Below, piece after piece: positions 1-10,740 of a stretch of DNA of 64,000 nt (its first letter is position 1; the number at the start of each line of letters is the position of its first letter). The translations under genes were made by a program, and so were the position numbers. This DNA is from Pollenia angustigena (taxonomy: Eukaryota > Arthropoda > Insecta > Diptera > Polleniidae): positions 49,570,957 to 49,634,956 of the forward strand of contig OV884059.1 of assembly GCA_930367215.1 (NCBI GenBank), given 5' to 3'. The notes under the pieces were generated by a model, which worked only from the letters and a program-made list of their open reading frames with translations, was not told the DNA's origin and made no database searches.

Positions 1-202
1 ACAGCACTGTTATGGTTTTCCTGGCCAAATGCTTCGTTTGTGGTGTTGGCTTTTTAAACGCAAATGGAGTAATTTCATATGTATATTTATGAAATGCCAT
101 AAAATGGAAATAATTCCGTTGACGTTACACATTTTAAGTGTATTTCCTAATATAATTGTTGTTGCATATTCAATCAAAACCCAATAAAAAATGGAGCTGC
201 CA

Positions 203-428
203 ACGAAGCAGGTTTGTAAGGGAGAAACATAAGGGTTTCGCTTACCATTGCGCTTACGGAAGACTTGAATTTTATATGGCGAGTTCCCACTTTGAAGCAA
301 TACATTTTTGACACATAAAGCGCATTATTCAGCGCAAATAAATATTGTTGGATGTAACGATCATCTTTACACACTGAATGTTTTGATACAGTAATTTTTT
401 AGTTTTCTCCCTTACAAACCTGCTTCGT
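203..428. mobile_element. Short MITE with 23-bp terminal inverted repeats
   Basis: Positions 203-225 (ACGAAGCAGGTTTGTAAGGG then AGA) are repeated as the exact reverse complement at 406-428. The 180 bp between them have no coding capacity. This is the shape of a small non-autonomous DNA transposon. I could not define a clear target duplication, so the superfamily is unknown. Confidence 0.65.
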
Positions 429-628
429 AGTAAGGGAATGCCGTAGCACTTGAAATTTTATTTTTTTTATAAAAGTTGTTGAGAGTTCTTTCACTTACTT
501 TACTGCATTTCTGTATGTCTTATTGCGTAGCGCATATTTGTGCGCTTATTTTTTTAAATGTACCTTTAGTGCTTCGTAAAATGATAAAATTTTTTTAACT
601 TAAGTTTAAAATATTTACCCCTACTTCA

Positions 629-721
629 GCAAGTTCAGTTAAAACTAACTATTACTTTAATTTGGAGCTTACAATATGTTTTGACAGCTTGAACTGATAG
701 TTAATTACAGCTGAACTTGGT
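629..721. repeat. Small imperfect inverted repeat
   Basis: About 24 bp at 629-652 (core AAGTTCAGTTAAAACTAACT) pair imperfectly with 696-721 around a 43-bp spacer. It may be a decayed MITE or a chance fold in AT-rich DNA. Nothing coding is visible nearby. Confidence 0.35.
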
Positions 722-811
722 GAAATTAAAAGTGGTTATGTTTTCGTCAAAAAAATGTACTGTTTTTTCTTGGTTGTACTGTTTTTTTGTATTCAATGTA
801 CTGTTTTTCTG

Positions 812-1310
812 AATTTAAAATCTGCACCTCGTTTCTGTATTTCTCGCTTCGTACAATTTTCCGCATGAAACGTGTGCATTGCAACAAAAATAGTGTGAAA
901 TGAAACAAAAAATGGTTTTTCTCACGCAAGTGTTTCTGTATCTTTTCTTGGCGAGAATTATCTGTCATTTTAATAATTTTCCAGCAATTATTGGAAGGAT
1001 GCGAGAAAAAGTGTTTCTATAACAATGTTTTGCGAAAAGTTTCTTTCAAGAACTGTCAAAATAAGTAGCATTTGAAATTGGTGGCGAGAAAAACAAATAT
1101 TTTGAATTTAAAATATGTTTATATACTATTTTTTTTAAATAAATAAAAAAATAGAAGGAATATAAATGATGAATGCATAATTTATATGATGAAAATAAAC
1201 TAAAAACCATTGTTATATTTTGTTATTTTAAATTTTTTTTAGCCTTTTCTTGTTTTGGTTTTAATCAGCGCTGCCAGATAAATTTGTGTCAAAATCGTCA
1301 ATTTTCTGAG
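812..1310. repeat. Diverged inverted counterpart of 3480-3795
   Basis: This stretch holds blocks that reappear, in the same order on the opposite strand, at 3480-3795. They include CACCTCGTTTCTGTATTTCT, AAGTGTTTCTGTAT, GTGTGAAA followed by AACAAAAAAT, and GCTGCCAGAT followed by a TGTCAAAAT-like block. The match is patchy, as expected for two old copies of one repeat or for the arms of a larger old element. No open reading frame of note lies in it. Confidence 0.45.
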
Positions 1311-1601
1311 AAAAAAATATAAAAGATCCTCCTTTTTTGTTTTAAAAATCGTGTAATTTAAAATAAATTTTAAACAAATTTGTTTCGACTTTTATTAAAA
1401 AATAATCAAATAAAAACAAAGTTAAAGTTCATGGGTATTTAATAATTTCTTTAAATTTATATTTCTTTTGTTAAGCTGAAGGATAATTTTTTATAAAACT
1501 ATTTATTTTCTTTAATCCGATAACAATTAAAAATTGTTTTTCCCTGAAGAAGTCACACAAAGGCATGAGAAAATATCATATTAAACAAAAAATAAAATAA
1601 A

Positions 1602-2274
1602 TGGCCCATAACTATAGTCATAAACAAAGCATACTTTAAGAGTTCTAAAGTAAACTTTTATTAAAAATATGCTTTTGATCTACTATAGACAAGCAAAAGC
1701 ATACTTTACACGTTAAACCCGATGTTAATTTTAAAACCAGCTGAAGTTGTGTTTAACTCATTTAACAACAGCATCAGCTGTTTTTCGCCAAAAAAAAAGT
1801 ACTTGCAAAAAGTTATAAATGTTTATGTTATAAGATGTTGGCTGATATTTTGCAATTATTAATGATTTGCAGGAAAACTTTTATGGAAAGAAACACAAAA
1901 TATATATGTATAGAACCTAATTGTGTAAAACGCTTGGCCAAAATTTCCTAGCGTTTTACACAAAGTTTTGTAATTTTGTTGTTGCTTTCTACATAAAATC
2001 ATATTGCGTGTTTCAACCGTACAAGATATGCAGTGTTTTATTTATATTTTAATTTTCAATGTCGGCTGCTTAAAGTTGCCACTTGCTTATATTTTGTTGT
2101 ATGTTGTATGAAAAATTTGCTACATTTGAGGTGGCACCCAGTTAAAGTCGGTTCAATTTAAAACATATGTACTTTAGTTTCGACTATAGTAGCAAAATAT
2201 TTAAAAGAATGTTTTTATTTTAAAGTTGTTTTTAAATAGAACCGACTTTAGCGTTTGACTACGATTATGGGCCA
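1602..2274. mobile_element. Non-autonomous TIR element with TGGCCCATAA ends
   Basis: The left end reads TGGCCCATAACTATAGTCAT. The right end, read in reverse, gives TGGCCCATAATCGTAGTCAA, so the first ten bases are exact and the next ten similar. The 673-bp interior has no open frame. It carries a strong hairpin at 1921-1963. A clear target duplication was not found, so the superfamily stays open. Confidence 0.55.
1921..1963. repeat. Perfect 14-bp stem, 15-nt loop hairpin
   Basis: TTGTGTAAAACGCT at 1921-1934 is followed 15 bases later by its exact reverse complement at 1950-1963. It lies inside the TIR element at 1602-2274. No T-run or gene end suggests a terminator; a fold within the transposon is the simplest reading. 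Confidence 0.6.
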
Positions 2275-3321
2275 ATATTTTAACAAAAGCAAAAAGAAGC
2301 CAAGCTTAATAAAATAAACATACATCCTTATTTAAAATAGATAAATAGATAAATTTTTTAATTAAATCAGCTTTGTGAAAAACCTAGAATTCTTAGTGAC
2401 AACGTTGTTTTATATTTATATCGTATGTAGTGCGAAATAGTATATTATTGAAATTTAACTATATCGGTTTACAAATGGCTGAGATATAAATCTGTAAATT
2501 ACCTATTTCTATAAATTTTTTTTCTTTTTTTTACCTGTAATAGACTTAGTAGAACAGCTGGTAGTTTTAGTTAAAAAAATCGGTTCATAAATGAACGGGT
2601 TACAGACAAACAACTTTTTTTCTTGAAGAAATAATGGTTTTGGCCCAAAAATTTCCATATAAGATAAGAATATCAAAAGGGTGTTTCCACAGAAATTGAC
2701 CCCTTATAGCTCAAAAATTAAATTTTTATTTTGAATTAATTTTTCCGCTATTATACAAAATAAATGTATCGTGTCATATTCCTAAAGATTACCTTTAATT
2801 TTATTTATACTAACAAAAATATATTTTTTTTTTGTCACCGATAATAAATGAATTCACACTTTTAATTTTTATAATGTATTATTTAAGCAAATCATTTCAA
2901 AGAATTAAATCAGATATTTAACTTGACATATCCTGTGCAAAATTTTACAAAACATGATGTTTGTTTCAGACATTTAAAAACAGCACATTTATAAAGTAAC
3001 GGCCGTTACTTTGGATACACCCAAATATCAATCATATTTTGTTAATGTATATAAGAAGTATTAAATGTTCAAAATAAGCCAAATCGGTCCATTTCTTTCC
3101 CTCGAAATTTTGCTTTTGCCGATACATTTTTCAGGGAAGAGGCAAACAACTTCGAGGACAATTTTCATAAAAGGGATAAATAAAAAAATTTAAGCTGTCT
3201 TGTTTTTAAAGATATTTTTTTTTACTAATAAACAAACATATTAAAATATTTAAAACTATCTTATTTCGAAGACTAAGAGGCAACGCCAACAATTTCATTG
3301 AAAGCAAAAAAAAAAAAATCA
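2275..3321. other. AT-rich interval with no gene seen
   Basis: I see no supported coding region here. The only sharp feature is a 16-bp perfect palindrome, AGTAACGGCCGTTACT, at 2995-3010. Long A and T runs dominate the rest. Confidence 0.5.
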
Positions 3322-3467
3322 AAAGTATTTTATAAATTTGTTGTTACTTTCTACAGAAATTCATTTTGTTTTTTCAATTTTCAACGCCACAAAATATGAA
3401 GTGTTTGAAATTTAAAAATTCAATATGAATTTCTATAGAAAGCAACAACAAAATTATAAAATATTTT
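3322..3467. mobile_element. Palindromic MITE, ~43-bp arms
   Basis: The left arm 3322-3364 and right arm 3425-3467 are near-exact reverse complements around a 60-bp centre. A related single arm (TTTTGTTGTTGCTTTCTACA) occurs near 1972-1995, so this is a family. The left edge of the 6.6-kb tandem duplication falls inside the left arm, at about 3345-3348. The second duplication copy (9968-10090) therefore has only part of the hairpin. Confidence 0.55.
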
Positions 3468-3804
3468 TGATTTTGTTTAGGCTTTCGTCACTTTTTTAGA
3501 AAAATCAATAAATCGTCACTTTGCTAATATCGGAACAAAAAGTTGTCAAAATGACAATAACTCGTCAAATCTGGCAGCCCCGTTTTTATTATATTTATTT
3601 CTTTTGTTGACGTTTCGCTTTTATTTGACACTTAATTACTGGAAATATTCCAGTATAAACAGAATTTGTTGTGCCTGTTTTCGCATTCAAATACAGAAAC
3701 ACTTTTATCTCATAAATCGAGAAACGATGGAATTTTTTGTTTCACACTTCATGTAAGAAATTTAACGATGCGAGAAATACAGAAACGAGGTACTGGCTAC
3801 CCTA

Positions 3805-4121
3805 CGCGGGTTGATGGTAGATTGCCCATGATTTGATTGAGCAATTGTGGTTTTGCTCTGGTGCATCGTACGCAGTGTTAGACAATTGATCGTGCTGCTG
3901 TTTTACCTTTTACTGGCCAATACCTTTGTCTAACGTGTGACAATAGTGCTTGGGGGCCACAGCGGCGATTCTTCTCATGTGTCATTTGCATTATCAACTT
4001 TGTTATTGGGTCATTGTAGGGAATCAACATCGGATGTTTTGCGTCATATGGAAGCAACGATGATTTTAACCGACCTCCCACTCTGATGATGCCGTTAGTA
4101 TCTAAGAAGGGGGTGAGATTG
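3805..4121 (-). pseudogene. BEL/Pao integrase zinc-binding fragment, copy 1
   Basis: On the minus strand this encodes the N-terminal integrase region of a BEL/Pao LTR retrotransposon. The residues IIRVGGRL and HPMLIPY are followed by the first histidines of the HHCC zinc site. The paired cysteines (CVRC) lie in another frame after a stop near 3878, so a frameshift breaks the site. Homology stops near 3805 after NLPSTRV, and the catalytic integrase core, the 3' end and the 3' LTR are absent. At 4121 the gene is cut by a DNA transposon; the frame resumes at 5912 if one 9-bp target copy is removed. It is not functional. Confidence 0.8.
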
Positions 4122-4424
4122 GGTGCCGTGTAATAAAGCCATAGGAAATAAAGCCTTGTGACCTTACTTCTCAATGAATTGAGAAATAAAGCCATATGGC
4201 TTTATTACCACCATCCAAGTGCAATAACACCATAATCGCTTAATAACCAAAGTAGAAATAACGGCATAACAGTGTAATTGTTATGGTTACCAATTGCCAA
4301 AAGAATGAGTTGCCATTGTCAAGTGTTGAAAAAATATGGTACAGTAGGTGGAAGGGGGAGGGGAGGGAGCGCGCCCGGCGTGCCCGCCACAAGATGTTTA
4401 CAAACTCCAAAGCAAAGCCGGCCT

Positions 4425-4880
4425 TCGGCCGGGTGAAGGATTTTCTCCTCTATGGTATAACAAATACCGGCTTCGCTAACTAAAGCTTCTCTGCGTAGTC
4501 GGCCTTCGTTAGAAAACAAGGCAGATTTTTGAACCTTTACTTAGTGAAACCGGTACTTGTTATACCATAAAGTAGCAAATTTTTGCGCCCGGCACAAGAC
4601 CGGCGATGCAGAGAAGCTCTAGTTAGCGAAGACGGTATTTGTTATACCATAGAAGAGAAAATCCTTGAAGCCGGTGTTTGTTATACCATAGAGGAGAAAA
4701 TCTTTGCGGCCGGCCAAAGGCCGGCTATGCAGAGAAGATTTAGTTGGCGAAGCCGGTATTTGTTATACCATAGAGGAGAAAATCCTTGCGCCCGACCGAA
4801 GGCCGGCTATGCAGATAAGCTTTAGCTAGCGAAGCCGGTTTTTGTTATACCATAGAGGAGAAAATCCTTGCGCCCAAAAG
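4425..4880. repeat. GC-rich ~84-bp minisatellite array, copy 1
   Basis: Units contain AGAGAAGCTTTAGTTAGCGA, TTGTTATACCATAGAGGAGA and a palindromic GGCCGAAGGCC core. The first unit (about 4425-4500) is in the opposite orientation to those that follow (4595-4865), so the array folds back on itself. The array is far more GC-rich than its surroundings and is shared with the inner element. Short open frames across it are by-products of the repeat. Confidence 0.75.
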
Positions 4881-4907
4881 TGTTTTCGTTATATTTTTAT
4901 TATATAC

Positions 4908-5717
4908 GGTGGGGTGTCACAAAGCCATAGGACATAAAGCCATATGGCGTCAAGTTCCATTGAGACATAAGGGCATATGCCATTAAGTCTCAATATAATG
5001 GGACTTAACGCCATACATTTTTTCCGTAAAATGAGACATAAAGCCATATTTTTGATAATGATTGTATTTCACCCTATTTCATGTAGAAAATGCTTTGTTG
5101 TTTCATGTCGCCCTGTTTTATGTAAAAAATGGCGGTATGAACTAAGTCCCCAATGAATTAACTCCCCAAACCCAAAATGAACTAAGCCCCTAAATTTGAG
5201 GACGACGTTAATTTATGGAAAAAACCCGAAAAAGCTACGCTAACTAGAGCTTCTCTGCATAGCCGGCCTTCGGCCGGACGCAATGATTTTCTCCTCTATG
5301 GTATAACAAACACCGGCTTCGCTAACTAAAGCTTCTCTGCGTAAACGGCCTTCGTTGGGAAACAAGACAGATTTTAGAAGCTTTACTTAGCGAAATCGGT
5401 ACTTGTTATACCATAAAGGAGAAAATTTTTGCGTCCGCCAAAAGGCCGGCTATACAGAGAAGCTTTAGTAAGCGAAGCCGGTGTTTGTTATACCATGGAG
5501 GAGAAAATCCTTGCGCCCGGCCGAAGGCCTGCTATACAGCGAAGCTTTAGTTAGCGAAGCAGGTCTTTGTTATACCATATAAGCATTTGTAACGCAACAC
5601 ATCAAATGGGACATAACACCATAATGGCTTTATGTCCCATTCCACTAAAATTGATATGAGACTTAAGGCTTTATCAAAATTATGGCTTTATGTCCTATGG
5701 CTTTGTGACACCCCACC
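4908..5717. mobile_element. Foldback-like element (inner) nested in its relative, copy 1
   Basis: The ends GGTGGGGTGTCACAAAGCCA and their reverse complement (ending at 5717) match for about 34 bp. A perfect 9-bp target duplication, ATTATATAC, flanks them at 4899-4907 and 5718-5726. The terminal sequence is a diverged version of the outer element's end: both carry a GCCATAGG block followed by ATAAAGCC. The 810-bp body has no transposase. It carries oppositely oriented minisatellite units at about 5225-5340 and 5460-5590. Confidence 0.85.
5225..5590. repeat. Minisatellite units inside the inner element, copy 1
   Basis: Two units facing one way (5225-5345) and two facing the other (5400-5590) share the same core as the array at 4425-4880: GCCGGCCTTCGGCC or its complement, and TTATACCATAGAGGAGAAAA-like sequence. 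The shared repeat ties the inner and outer elements into one family. Confidence 0.65.
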
Positions 5718-5911
5718 ATTATATACACCCAGAGAAAAAACAACAAAACAAATTTTAAATAAATTAGAATTATTATTTAAATGGGAAATAAGGCCATGTA
5801 TGGCTTTATTTCACTCCTTACAGGGAAACAAAATCATATGGCCTTATTTCTCAATCCATTGAGCAATAAGGCCATATGGCTTTATTTCCTATGGCTTTAT
5901 TGCACGGCACC

Positions 5912-7706
5912 GTTTGATTGCTATATTGACTGCCGTTGCTTACTTCACCATGTCTTTTCAAATGCTTCAAGGCTTCTTCAAAATCTGATCGTTGCATTGC
6001 ACGTATAATGACCGTGAGAGCCTGTTCCAATTCCTGAGCCGCTAAGTTTAGTTCTTGATGTTGCTTTATCCTTCTAGTGTGATTCATGAATCGTAGCATG
6101 TAAGCTACAACCCTCTGGAGTGTTTGAAATGAACCGTTGTGTTATATTTTGTAGATTATATCTGTTGATGTGTCATCTGTAGTCGTAACTACGGTCACCC
6201 TCTTTCGTTCCATGTCGTGCTCGTTTGCAGCTATTCTGAGTGCGTTGGTCATGGCTGCCGGCCAAACTTCCTCTCGTCCGTGTGGAAATATGGGCCCATA
6301 GAGCCATAGAGTGCTTGCTGCTAGTTTTGATGGAGAAAGACCTCGTGATAGAATATCTGCCGGGTTTTCCTTTGATTTGACGTGTCTCCACTGCTGTGGG
6401 ATTGACAACTCCTGGATGGCCGCGATTCGGTTAGCTACGAACGTTTGGTAAGCGGATGATTGCGAATTGATCCAGGCTAAAACGATCTCTGAGTCGGTCC
6501 ACAAATATGTGGGTGCATTTTCAAGTTCCAAATCATCCTTTACTCTTGCTGTTAGTTGGGCACATAACAAGGCTGCGCAGAGTTCAAGACGAGGCAGGGT
6601 CTGACGTTTTAAATGGGCTACACGCGACTTTGCACACAGCAGTCTCACGATCACCTGCCCATTTTTGATGTTTGATCGGAGGTAAACAGCGGCACCATAT
6701 GCTTTTTCTGAAGCATCTGCGAAGGCATGAATTTGTGTGTTTGAGGGAATGTGTCCTTCAAAAACATGTCGTGGAATCTCTAGATTATTTAACTGATCTA
6801 ATTCATTCCGGAATGTCATCCATCTTTTGGAGAGGTTTGCTGGCAATGCTTCATCCCATTCCAATTTCGTTTGCCAAAGCTCTTGAATACACATTTTGGT
6901 GGTGACTACAACTGGTGCCAATATCCCCAAGGGATCGAAGAGCCTTGCCAGATCTGATGTTACTGTTCGCTTAGTAACTTGTTTGATTTCTCCTGGATAT
7001 ACCTTGATACAAAACTTGTCAGCCGTTGGCAACCAGGTTAAGCCTAAGGTTTTTACCTTGTTACCCACTGTATTGTTAAAGTCAATATTGACTTCGTGTT
7101 GCTTTTCTGCAACACTTTGAAGTAATTTTGGGTGGTTGGCATTCCATTTTTGTAGATTCAAACCATTTTTCTTTAGTATGTGTTTTAGCTCTTGCTGGAT
7201 TGTCAGTGTAACATTTAAATCATTGCTTCCGCCGATTCCATCGTCCACATAGAAATTTTTAAGCAAAAATTGGCTTCCATGTGGGTACTGAACCCTGTTT
7301 TCTTTTGCTATTTTTTCCAAACATTTTGTGGCCAAATATGGGGCCGATCTGGTACCGTATGTAATGGTATTAAGTTGTTAATATTTGATTGGCATAGATG
7401 GGTCCTGTCTCCAGATAATCATCTGAAACCTTTTGTCGTCTGGGTGTATTAGCATCTGGCGATACATCTTCTCAATGTCCGTTGTGAATACGAAACGTGG
7501 TAGTCGAAAGCGAAGTAGTATTCTGAACAGCTCGCTTTGAATGGCCCTGTATACACCAGATTATTTAGTGCCAAGCCCGAAGAAGTTTTTGTTGAAGCGT
7601 CGAAGACCACTGGTAATTTTGTGGTTAAGCTCTCAGGCCGCAGTGTACTGTGGTGCGGAATGAAGTAGTTAGGTTTGCACGTGGAATTTATGTCTATTTG
7701 TGTCAT
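5912..7706 (-). pseudogene. BEL/Pao reverse transcriptase-RNase H, copy 1
   Basis: This minus-strand segment holds the BEL/Pao polymerase region. The 5' part (7449-7706) includes YFIPHHSTLR and VVFDASTKTSSG. After a frameshift, 6142-7335 carries the catalytic YVDD motif (in NFYVDDGIGG), then RNase H with FADASEKAYGAAVYLRS and the WTDSE acidic motif, ending near ENPADILSRG. A stop at about 6142 separates it from the linker to integrase (5912-6099), which stays in the same frame. Frameshifts and stops make it inactive. The family normally has one uninterrupted pol. Confidence 0.85.
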
Positions 7707-7825
7707 ATAGCCTAAGTGCTCGTATTAATCCATAAATTGTATGTACTGTGTTTTGACTTCTGGCGCCTTTGACAGTCGACGCTCCAGTGATAGGAATCGA
7801 TTATAGGCTATTCCATGCGACTCGC

Positions 7826-8478
7826 CTAACGCATCGGGTTTGTCACTAAACGGAATTCTGACACTAATCTTCCATTTTTATCAATGCTGTGTGTCTGCGC
7901 AAAATGGTTTTCACACTGTTTCACTGACAGAGGTTTGTCTGTCATCGTAACCTTTTCTAGTTCCCATAGTTGAGCGATGTCTTCTTCTAGTGTTGTTTCA
8001 TTTTCGACACACATCCCGCATGCTGCAGTGTTTGGTTGGTGTTCTCCGATTTTTCCAGATATGATCCAACCGAGGGCAGTATTTTGCAAAGTAGGCAAAT
8101 TCTTGGCTAACTTGATTTGCCCCTCTGCCAATAATTGATGATGGAATTCAGCACCCAACAAAATGTCTATCTTGTCCGGAGGGTTAAACCCTGGGTCAGC
8201 TAGTGCGATATTATTAGGAATTTTCCAGTGATTTGTGTTAATCACTTGTGAGGGTTGCGGTGAGATAATGTGTTTAAGAACAGCTGCCTCAAGTCGTGTA
8301 GAGTAGTTATTAACTCTTGAACATAGCTCGACGTTGACCCGATGATGCACCTTGGTGTTGCTGGATGCAATTCCACTTACAGAAATTGAAGTTGGTTTTG
8401 TTGTAATGCCAAGACGTTTAACTAGGCGTTCACTAACGAAATTGAGTTGAGATCCCAAGTCCAGCAGTGCCTTGTCGT
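7826..8478 (-). pseudogene. BEL/Pao aspartic protease region, copy 1
   Basis: The protease-like domain follows gag on the minus strand. The active-site stretch reads LLDLGSQLNFVSE, where the family usually has D-S/T-G; leucine replaces the catalytic serine or threonine. It continues with a DUF1758-like fold (IDILLGAEFHHQLL, ALGWIISGK). A TGA just before the DDKALLDLG segment leaves the protease out of frame with gag, and another frameshift lies near 7855. The same D-L-G appears in copy 2, so that change predates the duplication. Confidence 0.8.
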
Positions 8479-9903
8479 CTCAGCTGAATGAGTGCCTGTT
8501 ACCCTTGAGGTTGAGGGTTGTTGGCTTGTGTTTTTATCAGAGTCCTTCAAATACAACAGGGTATTGTGTTTGTTGGCACACCTCATGCAATTTCTTAGAC
8601 TACAATTTTTAGCGATGTGTCCCGACTTCAGACAGTTCACACAGTACCGTTGGTTTTGAACAAATTGAAGTCGCGCTGATGGTGGTTGTTTCAGAAATTC
8701 TGCGCATACAAATAGTGGATTTTTTCCTGATTTGCACATGTTACAGAGGTCATGGTTCCGTCTGTCTAGTGCGATGGATGTGCACACATTTGCCCTTGGC
8801 GATTTTTCTTTTTCTGGCATTGCTTCTACCGACTGAAAATTCCTTTCCAAGAAGTTCAGAAAATCTTTGATGGTTGGCACTTCTCGTGGCTGTAGGAGAG
8901 ACTGTTCGTATCGAAGTCGTGTGGCCTGAGCCTGCCCTTTAAGCAGCAAATGCATCAGCAATGGGTCCCATGATGAGGTGTCAATGTCAAGATTTCGAAG
9001 TGATAAAAGACACTCTTGAGTTTTATCATGGAGCGACTTGTAATTATCGCTTGATGTCTTGGTTGGAGTACTGACTAGATCCTGGATTAGTTTGCTCACC
9101 AGTAATCTTCTGTTGTTGTAGCGCTCTACCACGACGGACCATGCAGCTTCAAAGTTTTCTCCTGTGGTGGCGAAATGTTTGATTAAGTTTGCTGCTTCCT
9201 CCTCTAAATGGGTTTTTAGGTACCACATTTTTTGCACGTTTGGAATTGGTTGATGAATGATTAGGGACGAGAGCAGATCATGAAATTCCTTCCACTTCAT
9301 GTAGTCTCCTTCAAATTTGGGGATTGTTATCTTTGGAATTGGCACGGTGGATGATTCGGAACGCCCATTGTTGCACTCATAATGACACTGAATTTTTGTG
9401 TTGTTTCTGGAGGCTGCCCTGACCTGCTTTTCGAGCTGGATAAACCTCCCCATATTGAACCCGTGTTGAACGGCTTCACTGCATAGTTCCACTATTTGGT
9501 AGTGTAAGCCTTCGATGTCTTGCCATAGCCCTGTGGCAGCTAAGGCGTCTTCAGGTGTGAAATTGTCTTCCAATAGTCGGTCTATGGAGGACATCATGGC
9601 TGCTTGCATGAGCATGAGCCTCACCAGCTCACCATTTGGTGCCGTGGCTTCCTCAGCAGCAGTGGCCTGACCTTGCTCGTCTGGACTGTGGCTCATGGAT
9701 CGTTTCGTGGCTTCGGGAATTATTTTCAGCATTGCTGTTTCGAATTCCTCCTTGTACTGCTGCACGATGTCCATTAATGAGGTATAATAGTCCTTTTGGA
9801 AATACTCATGATCCAAGGGTATCTTCTCCAGCAACCGGAGTTGGTTATCGGTACTCTCAAATTTCGAACACTCCTCGTCTAGCCTTCTTAGCCGTTCTTG
9901 GAA
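8422..9903 (-). pseudogene. BEL/Pao gag, copy 1 (5' truncated by LINE tail)
   Basis: This encodes most of a BEL/Pao Gag: a DUF1759-like capsid region (IPKFEGDYMKWKEFHDLL, then EAAWSVVVERYNNRRLLV) and a C-terminal zinc-knuckle zone (CVNCLKSGHIAKNC, preceded by CNMCKSGKNPLFVC). The longest open frame reaches 9984, but its first residues (lysine-rich, from an A-rich stretch) are the poly(A) tail of the inserted LINE, not Gag. Real Gag begins at the 10-bp target copy at 9894-9903. The N-terminal Gag of this unit was not duplicated; it survives only at 21005-21128. Confidence 0.85.
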
Positions 9904-9965
9904 TTTTTTTTTTTTTTTTTTATATATTTTTTTGTTTTTTATTATTGAATCTTTCTTATCGACTT
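9904..9965 (-). mobile_element. Duplicated 3' tail of the Jockey-type LINE
   Basis: Sixty-two bases match the 3' end of the LINE at 16552-16608: an A-rich tail and an AATAAAA-type signal on the minus strand. The LINE body is missing here. The sequence jumps at TTATCGA into the left edge of the next unit, which shows that the tandem duplication happened after the LINE had inserted. Confidence 0.8.
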
Positions 9966-10424
9966 TCTTTCTACAGAAATTCATTTTGTTTTTTCAATTT
10001 TCAACGCCACAAAATATGAAGTGTTTGAAATTTAAAAATTCAATATGAATTTCTATAGAAAGCAACAACAAAATTATAAAATATTTTTGATTTTGTTTTG
10101 GCTTTCGTCACTTTTTTAGAAAAATCATTAAATCGTCACTTTGCTAATATCGGAACAAAAAGTTGTCAAAATGACAATAACTCGTCAAATCTGGCAGCCC
10201 CGTTTTTATTATATTTATTTCTTTTGTTGACGTTTCGCTTTTATTTGACACTTAATTACTGGAAATATTCCAGTATAAACAGAATTTGTTGTGTCTGTTT
10301 TCGCATTCAAATACAGAAACACTTTTATCTCATAAATCGAGAAACGATGGAATTTTTTGTTTCACACTTCATGTAAGAAATTTAACGATGCGAGAAATAC
10401 AGAAACGAGGTACTGGCTACCCTA

Positions 10425-10740
10425 CGCGGGTTGATGGTAGATTGCCCATGATTTGATTGAGCAATTGTGGTTTTGCTCTGGTGCATCGTACGCAGTGTTA
10501 GACAATTGATCGTGCTGCTGTTTTACCTTTTACTGGCCAATACCTTTGTCTAACGTGTGACAATAGTGCTTGGGGGCCACAGCGGCGATTCTTCTCATGT
10601 GTCATTTGCATTATCAACTTTGTTATTGGGTCATTGTAGGGAATCAACATCGGATGTTTTGCGTCATATGGAAGCAACGATGATTTTAACCGACCTCCCA
10701 CTCTGATGATGCCGTTAGTATCTAAGTAGGGGTGAGATTG
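10425..10740 (-). pseudogene. BEL/Pao integrase fragment, copy 2
   Basis: The same truncated integrase N-terminus as in copy 1: IIRVGGRL, HPMLIPY and part of the HHCC zinc site. One base is missing near 10730 (TAGGGGTGAG against AAGGGGGTGAG), which shifts the frame next to the inserted element. The break at the far end, near 10425, is identical to copy 1. Confidence 0.75.

Larger units (their letters stand above)
4122..5911. mobile_element. Foldback/Mutator-like non-autonomous element (outer), copy 1
   Basis: Termini are inverted: GGTGCCGTGTAATAAAGCCA at the left, and the same with one change when the right end (5911) is read in reverse; the match runs about 34 bp. Flanks are GTGAGATTG (4113-4121) and GTTTGATTG (5912-5920), a 9-bp duplication with two changes. 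Keeping one copy restores the BEL reading frame, which supports the boundaries. The ends iterate the terminal core, including a 22-bp perfect palindrome at 4185-4206. GC-rich minisatellite units fill the middle. No transposase is present. A 9-bp duplication and iterated inverted ends fit Foldback (Mutator-related) elements; that placement is inference. Confidence 0.75.
3348..9965. repeat. Tandem duplication unit, copy 1 (6.6 kb)
   Basis: This block is repeated head-to-tail at 9966-16608, at an offset of 6,619 bp on its left part and about 6,647 bp after an indel. It contains MITE sequence, a truncated BEL/Pao body, the foldback-like elements inside the BEL integrase and about 60 bp of the tail of the Jockey-type LINE. 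Its right edge (TTCTTATCGA) is joined directly to CTTTCTTTCTACAG, the sequence at the left edge. Identity is very high by eye, so the duplication is recent, or is an assembly artefact. Confidence 0.85.

Noticed and set aside
10..374. Short frames of 60-100 codons at the left end
   Set aside because: They run through a MITE and AT-rich DNA, have no recognisable motif, and overlap each other in different frames.
4283..4825. Frames on both strands across the GC-rich array that contain repeated CYTIEEK words
   Set aside because: The repeated peptide follows from the minisatellite unit. Both strands are open for the same reason, and no start context or domain supports a gene.
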